DNA from: UBA1794 sp031552405
GTDB lineage: Bacteria > Bacteroidota > Bacteroidia > Bacteroidales > Bacteroidaceae
DNA: 64,000 bases
Direction of reading: 5' to 3'
Assembly: GCA_031552405.1 (NCBI GenBank)
Contig: JAVBMN010000011.1
Coordinates: forward strand, 62,001-126,000
Part shown: piece after piece, positions 42,790 through 50,167 of the stretch
Layout: the number at the start of each line of letters is the position of its first letter
How positions within the stretch are numbered: position 1 is the stretch's first letter
The notes under the pieces: model-generated
Told to the model about the DNA's origin: nothing
What the model saw: the letters and a program-made list of their open reading frames with translations, nothing else
Database searches by the model: none
Program-made: the position numbers and the translations under genes

Positions 42790-44493
42790 ATGTTGAAAGG
42801 GGCGTGGCGGGGCCTTAACCGCGTAAAACAAATGAATACATTTGCAAAAAGGGAAGAGCTTCATCAATTTGTTTCCCAGTTTATCGAGCAGATAAATTAT
42901 AAGGCTTCCGGCCAGCAGAAGGTACAGGATTTATTGACCTGCATCTGCCACTATTTCGGATATGAGCGTGGCTTTGTGTACCAGACGGACGGTTTTCGCT
43001 TTTTTTATTTAAAGGAAACAGTGGGCAATGAGGACCATTATTTTCGTTCAAAGTTTGAAAAGGAAGAAATATTGGCGGATTGTCATTGCCGGATGGAAGA
43101 ATGCGCACAGTTCTTTATAGCCGACGAGGGTGACAGCCGCCGCCGGGAGTGTCTGAGATTTCACGGAGCGAATACATTGGCAATGTATCCGATTAAGGAT
43201 AAGGATGAGAAAACCGTTGCTTTCCTGGGATTTGCAAATCTGGAAGGCGGGCCATTGTCAGTGGATGAACGCTCAGCTTTGCGGGCTGTATCGGGATTAC
43301 TGGGTAAAGAAGTATTGCTTCGGGAATGTGAAGAGCGTGAGATTCGTACTAAAAGAACGCTGGAAAGTATAATGAATAATCTGGGTGTAGATATCTATGT
43401 GAATTCTTTTGATTCGCATGAAATGCTCTACGCCAATGAATCGATGGCGAAACCCTATGGCGGCATTGAATGTTTTATAGGGGATGGGAAGAAGTGTTGG
43501 CAGGTGTTGTACGAAGGCAAAACCGGAGAGTGTGAATTTTGTCCGCGCGCGCACTTGATTGATGAGCATGGGTATCCTAGTAAAGTGTATTCATGGGATT
43601 ATCAGCGTCCGTTTGACAAGTCCTGGTTCCGTGTCTTTAGTTCTGCTTTTGACTGGATTGATGGGCAGCTGGCTCATGTGATAACCAGTGTAGATATCAC
43701 TCATCAAAAACAAATAGAGGAACAATTGCGTGAGGCAAAAGAGAGAGCGGAAGAACTGGATCGCCTCAAATCGGCTTTCCTGGCTAATATGAGCCATGAA
43801 ATTCGTACTCCTCTTAATGCTATTGTGGGCTTCTCAGCCTTATTAGCCGATACTAGCAATCCGATGGATCAAGAGGAATACTTGGCCATTATCAATCAAA
43901 ATAATGAACTGTTGTTGCAGCTTATTGGCGATATTCTGGATCTTTCCAAGATTGAAGCCAATACATTGGAGTTTGTACATACGATCTTTGACCTCAACGC
44001 TATGTTGCGGCATCAGGAAATGAGTTATCAGCGCAAGGTGACTGATGACTCTGATTCGAAAGGTGCGAAAGAGGTGGAGATTCTCTTCTCGCCGGGCCTG
44101 GAGAGATGCTACGTGTATACAGAGAAAAACCGCCTGATGCAGGTGGTAAACAATCTGCTTAATAACGCCCTGAAGTTTACGCCTGAGGGGCATATCCATT
44201 TCGGGTATGAGTTGCGTGGCGAGGAATTGTATTTCTTTGTGACAGATACAGGAAGAGGCATTTCTGAGGAGAATCAAAAAAGAGTCTTTCAGCGCTTTGT
44301 GAAGTTAAATGCCTTCGTGAAAGGTACCGGACTGGGCCTCTCCATCTGCCAGACCATAATTGAAAAATTGGGTGGACAGATTGGGTTGGAGTCCGAAGAA
44401 GGTAAGGGAAGCACCTTCTGGTTTACACTTCCTTCTTCCATTATGCGCAGCGATGAAGAGTCGGATATGCCTGAGCCGGACTTGTTCCTGTAA
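42790..44493 (+). CDS. Orphan sensor histidine kinase with GAF-like and PAS domains
   Basis: 567 residues from ATG at 42790; ATG at 42832 (MNTFAKREELHQF), preceded by an A-rich stretch, is equally possible. No signal peptide or membrane helix is clear, so it is probably cytoplasmic. A GAF-like domain covers about 20-200, a PAS domain with KKCWQVLYEGKTGECEFCP (CxxC) about 205-310, then HisKA with the phosphorylated His in NMSHEIRTPLNAI and HATPase_c with NNLLNNALKFTPEG and GTGLGLSICQTI. No response regulator lies next to it. The signal and partner are unknown; the Cys motif might sense redox state or bind a metal. Confidence 0.87.
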   Translation: MLKGAWRGLNRVKQMNTFAKREELHQFVSQFIEQINYKASGQQKVQDLLTCICHYFGYERGFVYQTDGFRFFYLKETVGNEDHYFRSKFEKEEILADCHCRMEECAQFFIADEGDSRRRECLRFHGANTLAMYPIKDKDEKTVAFLGFANLEGGPLSVDERSALRAVSGLLGKEVLLRECEEREIRTKRTLESIMNNLGVDIYVNSFDSHEMLYANESMAKPYGGIECFIGDGKKCWQVLYEGKTGECEFCPRAHLIDEHGYPSKVYSWDYQRPFDKSWFRVFSSAFDWIDGQLAHVITSVDITHQKQIEEQLREAKERAEELDRLKSAFLANMSHEIRTPLNAIVGFSALLADTSNPMDQEEYLAIINQNNELLLQLIGDILDLSKIEANTLEFVHTIFDLNAMLRHQEMSYQRKVTDDSDSKGAKEVEILFSPGLERCYVYTEKNRLMQVVNNLLNNALKFTPEGHIHFGYELRGEELYFFVTDTGRGISEENQKRVFQRFVKLNAFVKGTGLGLSICQTIIEKLGGQIGLESEEGKGSTFWFTLPSSIMRSDEESDMPEPDLFL

Positions 44494-44510
44494 CCCCTCT
44501 TTCTTCTGAC

Positions 44511-46445
44511 TTATTCTTGCCGGATAGTGTATTTTACCTGTCCGGACGTTGCTTTGCTTTGAAGAGTGAGATGGATGCGCCAGATGCGTCCGCTGTCCCA
44601 GCTTTTGAGTAAGCGAGAATCTGTTATTTCAATAGGTTCGATGGTAGGAGTGATGGCTTTTGTGTCAAACAGAATGGAGCATGAACCCTTCTTTCCTTTC
44701 AGTGCAATACCTTTCGGAGTGAGCTGGGGCTCGGCATAACTCATGAGTATGAGTTCTGTGGGGGCCACATATTCCTTTAACCGGTAACTTTCAGCGATCT
44801 CGATCTGGCGGTTGCGCTCAAAGCGAATGGAGCGTATCCAACTATTCACCTGGGCGGATTCGGGGTAAGCTCCGGCAATATCGAGAGAAAAGCGTACTTG
44901 TTTCCCGTTCGGCGTACAGCTTACGTTCCGGGCTTTATACTGTTTGCCTTCTTTCTGATCCGTTCCATTTATCTTTGGCAGGTTGTGATAGCCTGATTGC
45001 ATGCTCCAGATTGCGTACCGTCCGCCACTGAAGGTTTGGGCGGTATAAGTACCTACCCCTACGTCTATCAGAAGAGGCTCGCCATTATAGTATACAATGA
45101 AGCTGCCCACATCATTGTGGTTGTGGCTTTCGTCGTTATGTCCGCCTTTAGCAGCCAGGTACAAGCCTTGTGTGGAATTCTTTACGGAGCGGGCGGTTAG
45201 TACTTGCAGGTTGGGCAGCCAAGCGCTTTCTACCAGTGCTTCCTGTGCCTGTTCACAACTTAACGAGCCCAGCCTGCTGAGCAGGCGCAACTCACGTGGG
45301 ATGCTGGGGTAGTTACCATGGTCAAACAGGCTGGTTGGGGTAATAAGGTATTCTTTCTCTTTTGCCAGGAAGGCGGCGTATTGGCTCATCACTGCATCAT
45401 GGGTATAGAGGGCGAATGGATAGATGGAGTTCACATCCTGCACGGCGCGATTTGCGGCATCGGCAAAGTTGACAGCATAGCCATTGCCCACATATGTTTT
45501 ATAGAGAAAGCTTCCCATGTTTTGAATCTTGGATACGGAGGACAGGTTAATGGCTCCGTGGGTAGCCTGATTTAGCATGATGAGGTTTTCGCTGAGTGAG
45601 GCGGCGGCGCGATCCCAGTAGTGGGGGCCTTCGTCGCATCCACCGTCGGCAGGGTAGGCATCTATAAAATGATCCAGGCATTTAAGGATGGCTTGTACGC
45701 CGGCTAGCTGGTGGTCACGGTCGGTTTCGCTCAGTAGCACACAGCTTAGCCAGTTACTACATATCCAGGGATTCCAGTTCATACCGGCGGTTTTCCACCA
45801 GTAGTTGTTCTGTATGACAGGGCGCAGGATGCGGCGTTCTATTTCCTGGTCTATACGCTTGGATACCAAGGGTGAAAAAGAGTTCAGTTTTTCGCGTAGC
45901 ATATAATTGCTCCATGCCATCATACCGGCGGTTTCGGCATTGAAGAGATCTACCGTTTGATCCTGTGGAAGGGGTACCTTAGGGCCGTAGTGGGCAGGGA
46001 TTCCCCACCAGCTTTCTTCGCAGATGCTCCACAGTCCGTTTACAATATCGGGCAGGAAGCGTCCTTTATTTTCCATAATCTCACCCATGACCAGGAGCGC
46101 AAGTTGGCGGCGCTTGGTGAAGGACAGTTGTTCAAAGTTGACACGGTTTCCATTGGTGCGAAACTGGCTGAATACCGTAGCCGGCAGACTGGACCAGGGT
46201 TTGTCCAGATAGCGCTCGGCCAGTTGTATGTAGTCTTTGCGCATAGTCTCGGGAATGGAATCCTGCCAGTATGCATCCCCGGCTTTGGGCAGGGGATCGA
46301 AGCTCTGTGGGCTGCACAGTTTTTCCTTAAGCAGATCTTCGCTGCAAAGGGTGGTGAGAATCTGTCTTTCGGGAAGGGTCTTCTTCTCAGCTGCCTGCAG
46401 GGTAAGTGCACAGGCCAGCATCAGGATAATCCATATTCTTTTCAT
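44511..46445 (-). CDS. Secreted heparinase II/III-like protein
   Basis: 644 residues, signal peptide MKRIWIILMLACALTLQAA. An alpha/alpha toroid covers about 80-400 (GIPAHYGPKVPLPQDQTVDLFNAETAGMM region, NWNPWICSNWLSCVLL, YPADGGCDEGPHYWDRAAAS). The C-terminal beta domain carries SHNHNDVGSFIVYYNGEPLLIDVG and WSMQSGYHNLPKING, characteristic of the heparinase II/III family. These are periplasmic uronate-acting lyases; substrate open. It is not related in detail to the larger lyase at 20869. Monocistronic, divergent from the MerR gene. Confidence 0.82.
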   Translation of the reverse strand: MKRIWIILMLACALTLQAAEKKTLPERQILTTLCSEDLLKEKLCSPQSFDPLPKAGDAYWQDSIPETMRKDYIQLAERYLDKPWSSLPATVFSQFRTNGNRVNFEQLSFTKRRQLALLVMGEIMENKGRFLPDIVNGLWSICEESWWGIPAHYGPKVPLPQDQTVDLFNAETAGMMAWSNYMLREKLNSFSPLVSKRIDQEIERRILRPVIQNNYWWKTAGMNWNPWICSNWLSCVLLSETDRDHQLAGVQAILKCLDHFIDAYPADGGCDEGPHYWDRAAASLSENLIMLNQATHGAINLSSVSKIQNMGSFLYKTYVGNGYAVNFADAANRAVQDVNSIYPFALYTHDAVMSQYAAFLAKEKEYLITPTSLFDHGNYPSIPRELRLLSRLGSLSCEQAQEALVESAWLPNLQVLTARSVKNSTQGLYLAAKGGHNDESHNHNDVGSFIVYYNGEPLLIDVGVGTYTAQTFSGGRYAIWSMQSGYHNLPKINGTDQKEGKQYKARNVSCTPNGKQVRFSLDIAGAYPESAQVNSWIRSIRFERNRQIEIAESYRLKEYVAPTELILMSYAEPQLTPKGIALKGKKGSCSILFDTKAITPTIEPIEITDSRLLKSWDSGRIWRIHLTLQSKATSGQVKYTIRQE

Positions 46446-46471
46446 ATTGGGCTCATTGAATGCATTCTGTG

Positions 46472-46479
46472 CAAAAGTA
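46472..46479 (-). promoter_or_regulatory. -7 box of the heparinase-like gene
   Basis: TACTTTTG on the reverse strand, 26 bases before the start codon; no good -33 element. Confidence 0.5.
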
Positions 46480-46532
46480 GGGAAAAGAATGCAGAGGCTT
46501 CATGAAAATACGATACTATTTTGCGCGAATCC

Positions 46533-46563
46533 TTGAATTATAACGAAAGTGTCTTTACCTTTG
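46533..46563 (+). promoter_or_regulatory. Promoter of the MerR-type gene
   Basis: TTG (46533-46535), 20 bases, TACCTTTG (46556-46563), 21 bases before the ATG at 46585. Confidence 0.7.
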
Positions 46564-46584
46564 TACCATTAAACAGAGGGAGAT

Positions 46585-46947
46585 ATGGCATATAATCGCA
46601 ACAAGAATCTGAAACTATACTACTCCATTGGCGAAGTGGCGGAGATGTTCGATGTGAATGAATCTTTGTTGCGCTACTGGGAAAAAGAATTCCCGCAGGT
46701 AGCCCCGAAGAAGAATCCCAAAGGTATCCGCCAGTATACCAAGGAAGATATTGAAGAGATCCGCTTGGTATATCATCTGGTAAAAGAGCGCGGAATGACC
46801 TTACCCGGCGCCCGGCAGAAGTTGCGCGATAATCGTGAGGGAGAAGTCAACAAACTGGAGATCATTGAGCGACTTACCGAGATAAAGGAAGAGCTCCTTT
46901 CTATGAAGCGGGAGCTGGATGAGGCTACCCGCAATGCCTCAAGATAA
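46585..46947 (+). CDS. MerR-family transcriptional regulator
   Basis: 120 residues. The winged HTH covers 12-80 (YYSIGEVAEMFDVNESLLRYWEKEFPQV; GIRQYTKEDIEEIRLVYHLV). A coiled coil finishes the protein (IERLTEIKEELLSMKRELDEA). There are no C-terminal cysteines of a metal-sensing MerR and no effector domain, so the signal is unknown. The form is the short single-domain type widespread in Bacteroidetes. Confidence 0.9.
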   Translation: MAYNRNKNLKLYYSIGEVAEMFDVNESLLRYWEKEFPQVAPKKNPKGIRQYTKEDIEEIRLVYHLVKERGMTLPGARQKLRDNREGEVNKLEIIERLTEIKEELLSMKRELDEATRNASR

Positions 46948-46973
46948 CTCGTGAAATAACAAAATTTGCTTCG

Positions 46974-47087
46974 CCTACACAGAGGTTGTTCAAAAAGGGG
47001 TTCACACCCTTCACATACCCTAATATGTCTGATATGTAAATTGTTACGGTGAAGCATGACCCTTCACGCTCCTTCACTACCCTTCAC
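46974..47087. repeat. CCTTCAC repeat array, copy C1
   Basis: CCCTTCAC at 47007, 47060 and 47080 with the variant TCCTTCAC at 47070. Just before it CCTACACAGAGGTTG (46974-46988) differs by one base from the terminal repeat of the MITE-like element at 47134. Confidence 0.7.
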
Positions 47088-47133
47088 ATTTCTTCCTGTG
47101 GAGGATGCCCTTCATAGGATTCAAGACATCTCT

Positions 47134-47377
47134 ACCTCCTACAAAGAGGTTGGAAATTTAAAGAATTTATTTTACGTTACAAAAGTACATTCTTTTTCCG
47201 ATAGCAAGCAACTAGTAAAATGTAAGCGTATAAATAAATTTATCTTTCAAGATTGTCATAAAGGTTATTAGGGTAAAAAACTCTATAGGAAACATGCATG
47301 GAAATATTTCATATATCATTGAAAATCAAATAGAAATTCATTTTCAATGATATATTTCCAACCTCTTTGTAGGAGGT
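47134..47377. mobile_element. MITE-like element with 24-base terminal inverted repeats
   Basis: Bases 47134-47157 (starting ACCTCCTACAAAGAGGTTGG) are the exact reverse complement of 47354-47377. A second perfect inverted repeat of 16 bases lies inside near the right end (47311-47326 and 47340-47355). The 244-base element has no coding frame. I see no clear target-site duplication. It is AT-rich compared with its flanks. It may be a non-autonomous element or a folded RNA. Confidence 0.6.
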
Positions 47378-47454
47378 GGATATATGGATCGATTTGTATA
47401 TGATTTATTACACGTAGATAATACCAAATAAGCAAACCTGAAAAATCAACAGTT

Positions 47455-47659
47455 ATGAAACAGAAAAAGCCCCAATCAATAAGATGGTATGTCCTGTCTC
47501 TAACGCATGTCTCTCATCCGCAGGATGGGCAACAGATACGTTACAGTTAAATAATCTAATCATATCTCGCAGGCTTCATCTCACTTTGTTGATAAAGGTA
47601 TTGAGGGGCATCTCGTCACACCGTTGCGCTCAGGAGTAAAAATTGAAATAAATCAATAA
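47455..47659 (+). pseudogene. Possible internally deleted NusG/UpxY-like antiterminator gene
   Basis: From ATG at 47455 (A-rich leader) a 31-codon frame starts MKQKKPQSIRWYVLSL and ends at a TAA at 47550. The WYVL stretch is how NusG-type N-terminal domains begin. After a frame change, 47585-47659 reads KGIEGHLVTPLRSGVKIEI before a stop, like the KOW motif at the end of NusG/UpxY proteins (G-x-EG-x-(V/L)...). The middle (about 100 residues) would be lost. UpxY proteins stand at the head of capsular polysaccharide operons in Bacteroides; no such operon is here. The call is inference. Confidence 0.35.
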
Positions 47660-47760
47660 TTTCCTTTATAGCAAAGTAGATGGAGTTGCGAAATGTTGGT
47701 AGTAATTTTGTCTGGAAACGAATAGTCGCTTGTTGATAGAAAGCCATATAGTGAAGCTTT

Positions 47761-47842
47761 CCCTTCATGCCCTTCACAGGTGCCCTTCACCCGAAATCCC
47801 TTTGTGTATCGGACTCACAGAAGGTGTGAAGGGTGTGAAGGA
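47761..47842. repeat. CCTTCAC / GTGAAGG repeat array, copy C2
   Basis: CCCTTCAT at 47761, CCCTTCAC at 47770 and 47783, then GTGAAGGG at 47826 and GTGAAGGA at 47835. The two halves face each other across 35 bases, as in the first part of copy A. Confidence 0.7.
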
Positions 47843-47930
47843 GGATGAGATAAAGTCTATGAGGGAGGGGGTAGTATCCTTTTTTTATGTTTTGCACATT
47901 GCGAAATAGCAGGTTTGCGTTTTTTAAACT

Positions 47931-48055
47931 CAGGCCTGTAATCTGGGAAACTCATGCGTGCGATTAGGGAAGTATAGCGCTGCAGTTGAAGAACTGTTGC
48001 GCATCAATTGATAAACTGGTGCTCATCAGTTGATAAATTCGTGCGCGCCAGTTTT
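47931..48055. repeat. Composite palindromic repeat cluster, copy C
   Basis: AAACTCAGGCCTGTA (CAGGCCTG at 47931-47938), then units with CATGCGTGCG (47953), AGCGCTGCAG, GTTGCGCATCAATTGATAAA, CTGGTGCTCATCAGTTGATA and CGTGCGCGCCAGTTTTGAG, at a spacing of roughly 20-25 bases. It ends at the stop codon of the PurF-like gene. Confidence 0.75.
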
Positions 48056-48059
48056 GAGT

Positions 48060-49469
48060 TTAAAACTCTGATGATCCGTCAAAACAATGGGTGCAGATTT
48101 CGCATTTGGGCAGGCCGATTGCTTCGACAAGATTCTCGATTGTGTTAAATTTGAGGGAAGTAAGTCCAAGGTTCTCGCAGATTCGTTCCACCATCTTGTT
48201 GTATTCGGGAGTACCTGTGGAGGCGTACTTCTCCAGGTTCTTATCCTTATCGCCTTCTTCCTCTTGGATAATGCGGCGGGTGATGAGGTCTAAATCACTC
48301 TTCGAACTTGTAAATGCCAAAAACGGGCAAGAATAAATCAGAGGCGGGCAGCTGATACGCATGTGCAGCTCCTTTACGCCGTAGTCAAACAGCACACGAC
48401 CGTTGTCGCGCAACTGAGTGCCACGTACAATGGAATCATCACAGAAAATCACACGTTTATCGTTCAGAAGCGCTTGGTTGGGGATCAGTTTCATCTTTGC
48501 TACCAGCTTTCGCATCTCCGATCTGCTGGGGGTAAAGCTGCGTGGCCAGGTAGGGGTATATTTACACACTCCACGTTGGTAGGGCAGTCCTTTTCCCTGT
48601 GCATAGCCTAATGCAAGGCCGATGCCTGAGTCGGGGATGCTACATACCATATCCGCTTCACAATCGTCTTGTTCGCCCATTTTGCGGCCGCAGTTATGGC
48701 GTACTTCGTCTACATTCTTCCCTTCATAGCAGCTGATGGGAAAACCGTAATACACCCAAAGAAACGAACAAACCTGTTTCTTCTTATTTGGCTGGCGAAG
48801 CTGCTTCATGCCCTCTGCGGTGAAACGTACAATTTCACCTGGGCCGAGGTAATGTTCAATCGTAAACTCCAGATTGGGAAAGGCGCTGGTTTCGCTTGCT
48901 GCGCAGTAGGCTCCTTCTTTTTTGCCGATAATAATAGGAGTGCGTCCCAGCTTGTCGCGGGCAGCTATTACTTCGCCATTCTCGGTTAGGATGAGTAGGG
49001 AGCATGAGCCTTTAATTTTGTTATAAGCATTTTCGATGCCGTCTTTAAAGGATTTACCTCCGATGATGAGTAATGCCACAAGTTCCGTGGGGTTGGTCTT
49101 TCCGGAACTAAGCTCGGCGAAGTGCATTCCGTTATCCAGTAATTCCTGTTCCAGCTCAGCCAGATTGTTCAGATGCCCTACTGTGACAATGGCAAAACGG
49201 CCCAGGTGTGAATTGAGTACAATGGGTTGTGCATCGTTGTCGCTGATGATTCCGAGCCCGGAATTTCCTACAAACTTATCCAGCTCTTCCTCGAATTTTG
49301 TACGGAAGTATGTATTTTCCAAGCTGTGGATGGAGCGTGCAAACTGCTGGTTTTCACTGATTGTTACTAATCCGCCCCTCTTTGTACCAAGGTGTGAATG
49401 ATAATCTGTTCCATAGAACAAATCCCTTATGCAACTCTCCTTCTGAACGGTACCAAAAAAACCTCCCAT
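48060..49469 (-). CDS. PurF-like amidophosphoribosyltransferase homologue without the N-terminal nucleophile
   Basis: 469 residues. N-terminal class II glutamine amidotransferase-like domain (1-225), C-terminal PRTase domain (about 255-440) with PRPP loop VIFCDDSIVRGTQ. PurF enzymes begin MCG, the Cys becoming the catalytic N-terminus; here it begins MGGFFGT, so that Cys is Gly. The four Cys that hold the [4Fe-4S] cluster in Bacillus PurF have counterparts: QVCSFLWVYY, YSCPFLAF, and the final pair in CTHCFDG (C459, C462). It may use ammonia or another subunit, or be regulatory. Bacteroidales often also have a canonical PurF elsewhere; none is in this window. Confidence 0.85.
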   Translation of the reverse strand: MGGFFGTVQKESCIRDLFYGTDYHSHLGTKRGGLVTISENQQFARSIHSLENTYFRTKFEEELDKFVGNSGLGIISDNDAQPIVLNSHLGRFAIVTVGHLNNLAELEQELLDNGMHFAELSSGKTNPTELVALLIIGGKSFKDGIENAYNKIKGSCSLLILTENGEVIAARDKLGRTPIIIGKKEGAYCAASETSAFPNLEFTIEHYLGPGEIVRFTAEGMKQLRQPNKKKQVCSFLWVYYGFPISCYEGKNVDEVRHNCGRKMGEQDDCEADMVCSIPDSGIGLALGYAQGKGLPYQRGVCKYTPTWPRSFTPSRSEMRKLVAKMKLIPNQALLNDKRVIFCDDSIVRGTQLRDNGRVLFDYGVKELHMRISCPPLIYSCPFLAFTSSKSDLDLITRRIIQEEEGDKDKNLEKYASTGTPEYNKMVERICENLGLTSLKFNTIENLVEAIGLPKCEICTHCFDGSSEF

Positions 49470-49525
49470 GTATGCTGTACTAATACAATTTAATTACTCT
49501 TCACAATTCAATCCCCACGAATTGG

Positions 49526-49560
49526 GAACAAAAAAGGATGACTCTGAAGAATCATCCTTT
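49526..49560 (-). terminator. Rho-independent terminator of tRNA-Gln
   Basis: AAAGGATGA (49533-49541) and TCATCCTTT (49552-49560) pair; on the reverse strand the stem is followed by a T-run (49526-49532). It starts 5 bases behind the tRNA. Confidence 0.85.
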
Positions 49561-49565
49561 CTTTG

Positions 49566-49636
49566 TTGGGCTACCTGGATTCGAACCAAGAATGACAGGA
49601 CCAGAATCTGTAGTGTTACCATTACACCATAGCCCA
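49566..49636 (-). tRNA. tRNA-Gln (anticodon CUG)
   Basis: Reverse strand, 71 bases. Acceptor stem TGGGCTA/TAGCCCA, D-arm GTGT-AATGGTA-ACAC, anticodon loop TTCTGGT (anticodon CTG), T-arm CTTGG-TTCGAAT-CCAGG. The last anticodon-stem pair (31-39) is A-C, a mismatch. The discriminator is A and CCA is not encoded. Confidence 0.93.
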
Positions 49637-49657
49637 ATCGCTTTTTATTTACGGCTG

Positions 49658-49687
49658 CAAAGGTAGGTATATTTTAGAAAACCCAAA
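49658..49687 (-). promoter_or_regulatory. Promoter of tRNA-Gln
   Basis: On the reverse strand TTTG (49684-49687), 18 bases, TACCTTTG (49658-49665), 21 bases before the tRNA. Confidence 0.65.
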
Positions 49688-49760
49688 AGCTTTGCTCTCT
49701 TTTTTTTGTTTAAAATTGCAAAATCAAAGCGCAATCTTCGACGGTAGAAAAAAATAGGCG

Positions 49761-49768
49761 TATCTTTG
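49761..49768 (+). promoter_or_regulatory. -7 box (TATCTTTG) of rsfS-ftsH-cdsA
   Basis: TATCTTTG 28 bases before the ATG at 49797. TTCG 20 bases upstream is a poor -33 element. Confidence 0.6.
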
Positions 49769-49796
49769 TGCATAATATATACCATATATATACTCT

Positions 49797-50156
49797 ATGA
49801 ACGAAACAGAAGAGCTAGTACATACCATCATCCAAGGAATACAAGAGAAGAAGGGGCAGAAAATTGCAATCGCAAATCTGAGTCGGATAGGTAATACTAT
49901 CTGCCAATATTTTGTAATCTGCCAAGGAAATTCGCCCAGTCACCTGTCTGCACTAGCTGAAGAAGTTGAGGAATATGTGCGCAAGACTCTGAAAGAAAAG
50001 CCCACCGCTGTGGACGGCCTGCAGAATGCGCAATGGGTAGCCATGGATTATAGTGATGTGATGGTGCATCTGTTTCTTCCCGAAACTCGCTCCTTTTACG
50101 ACTTGGAACATCTTTGGGAAGATGCACTTCTACAAGAAATACCCGATTTAAATTAA
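49797..50156 (+). CDS. rsfS: Ribosomal silencing factor RsfS
   Basis: 119 residues, single RsfS/Iojap domain: KGQKIAIANLSRIGNTICQYFVICQGNSPSHLSALA near the start and VAMDYSDVMVHLFLPETRSFYDLEHLW near the end. It binds ribosomal protein uL14 and keeps the 50S subunit from joining 30S when nutrients are short. It is 11 bases ahead of ftsH, probably co-transcribed. Confidence 0.93.
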   Translation: MNETEELVHTIIQGIQEKKGQKIAIANLSRIGNTICQYFVICQGNSPSHLSALAEEVEEYVRKTLKEKPTAVDGLQNAQWVAMDYSDVMVHLFLPETRSFYDLEHLWEDALLQEIPDLN

Positions 50157-50167
50157 GACAAAGAATT

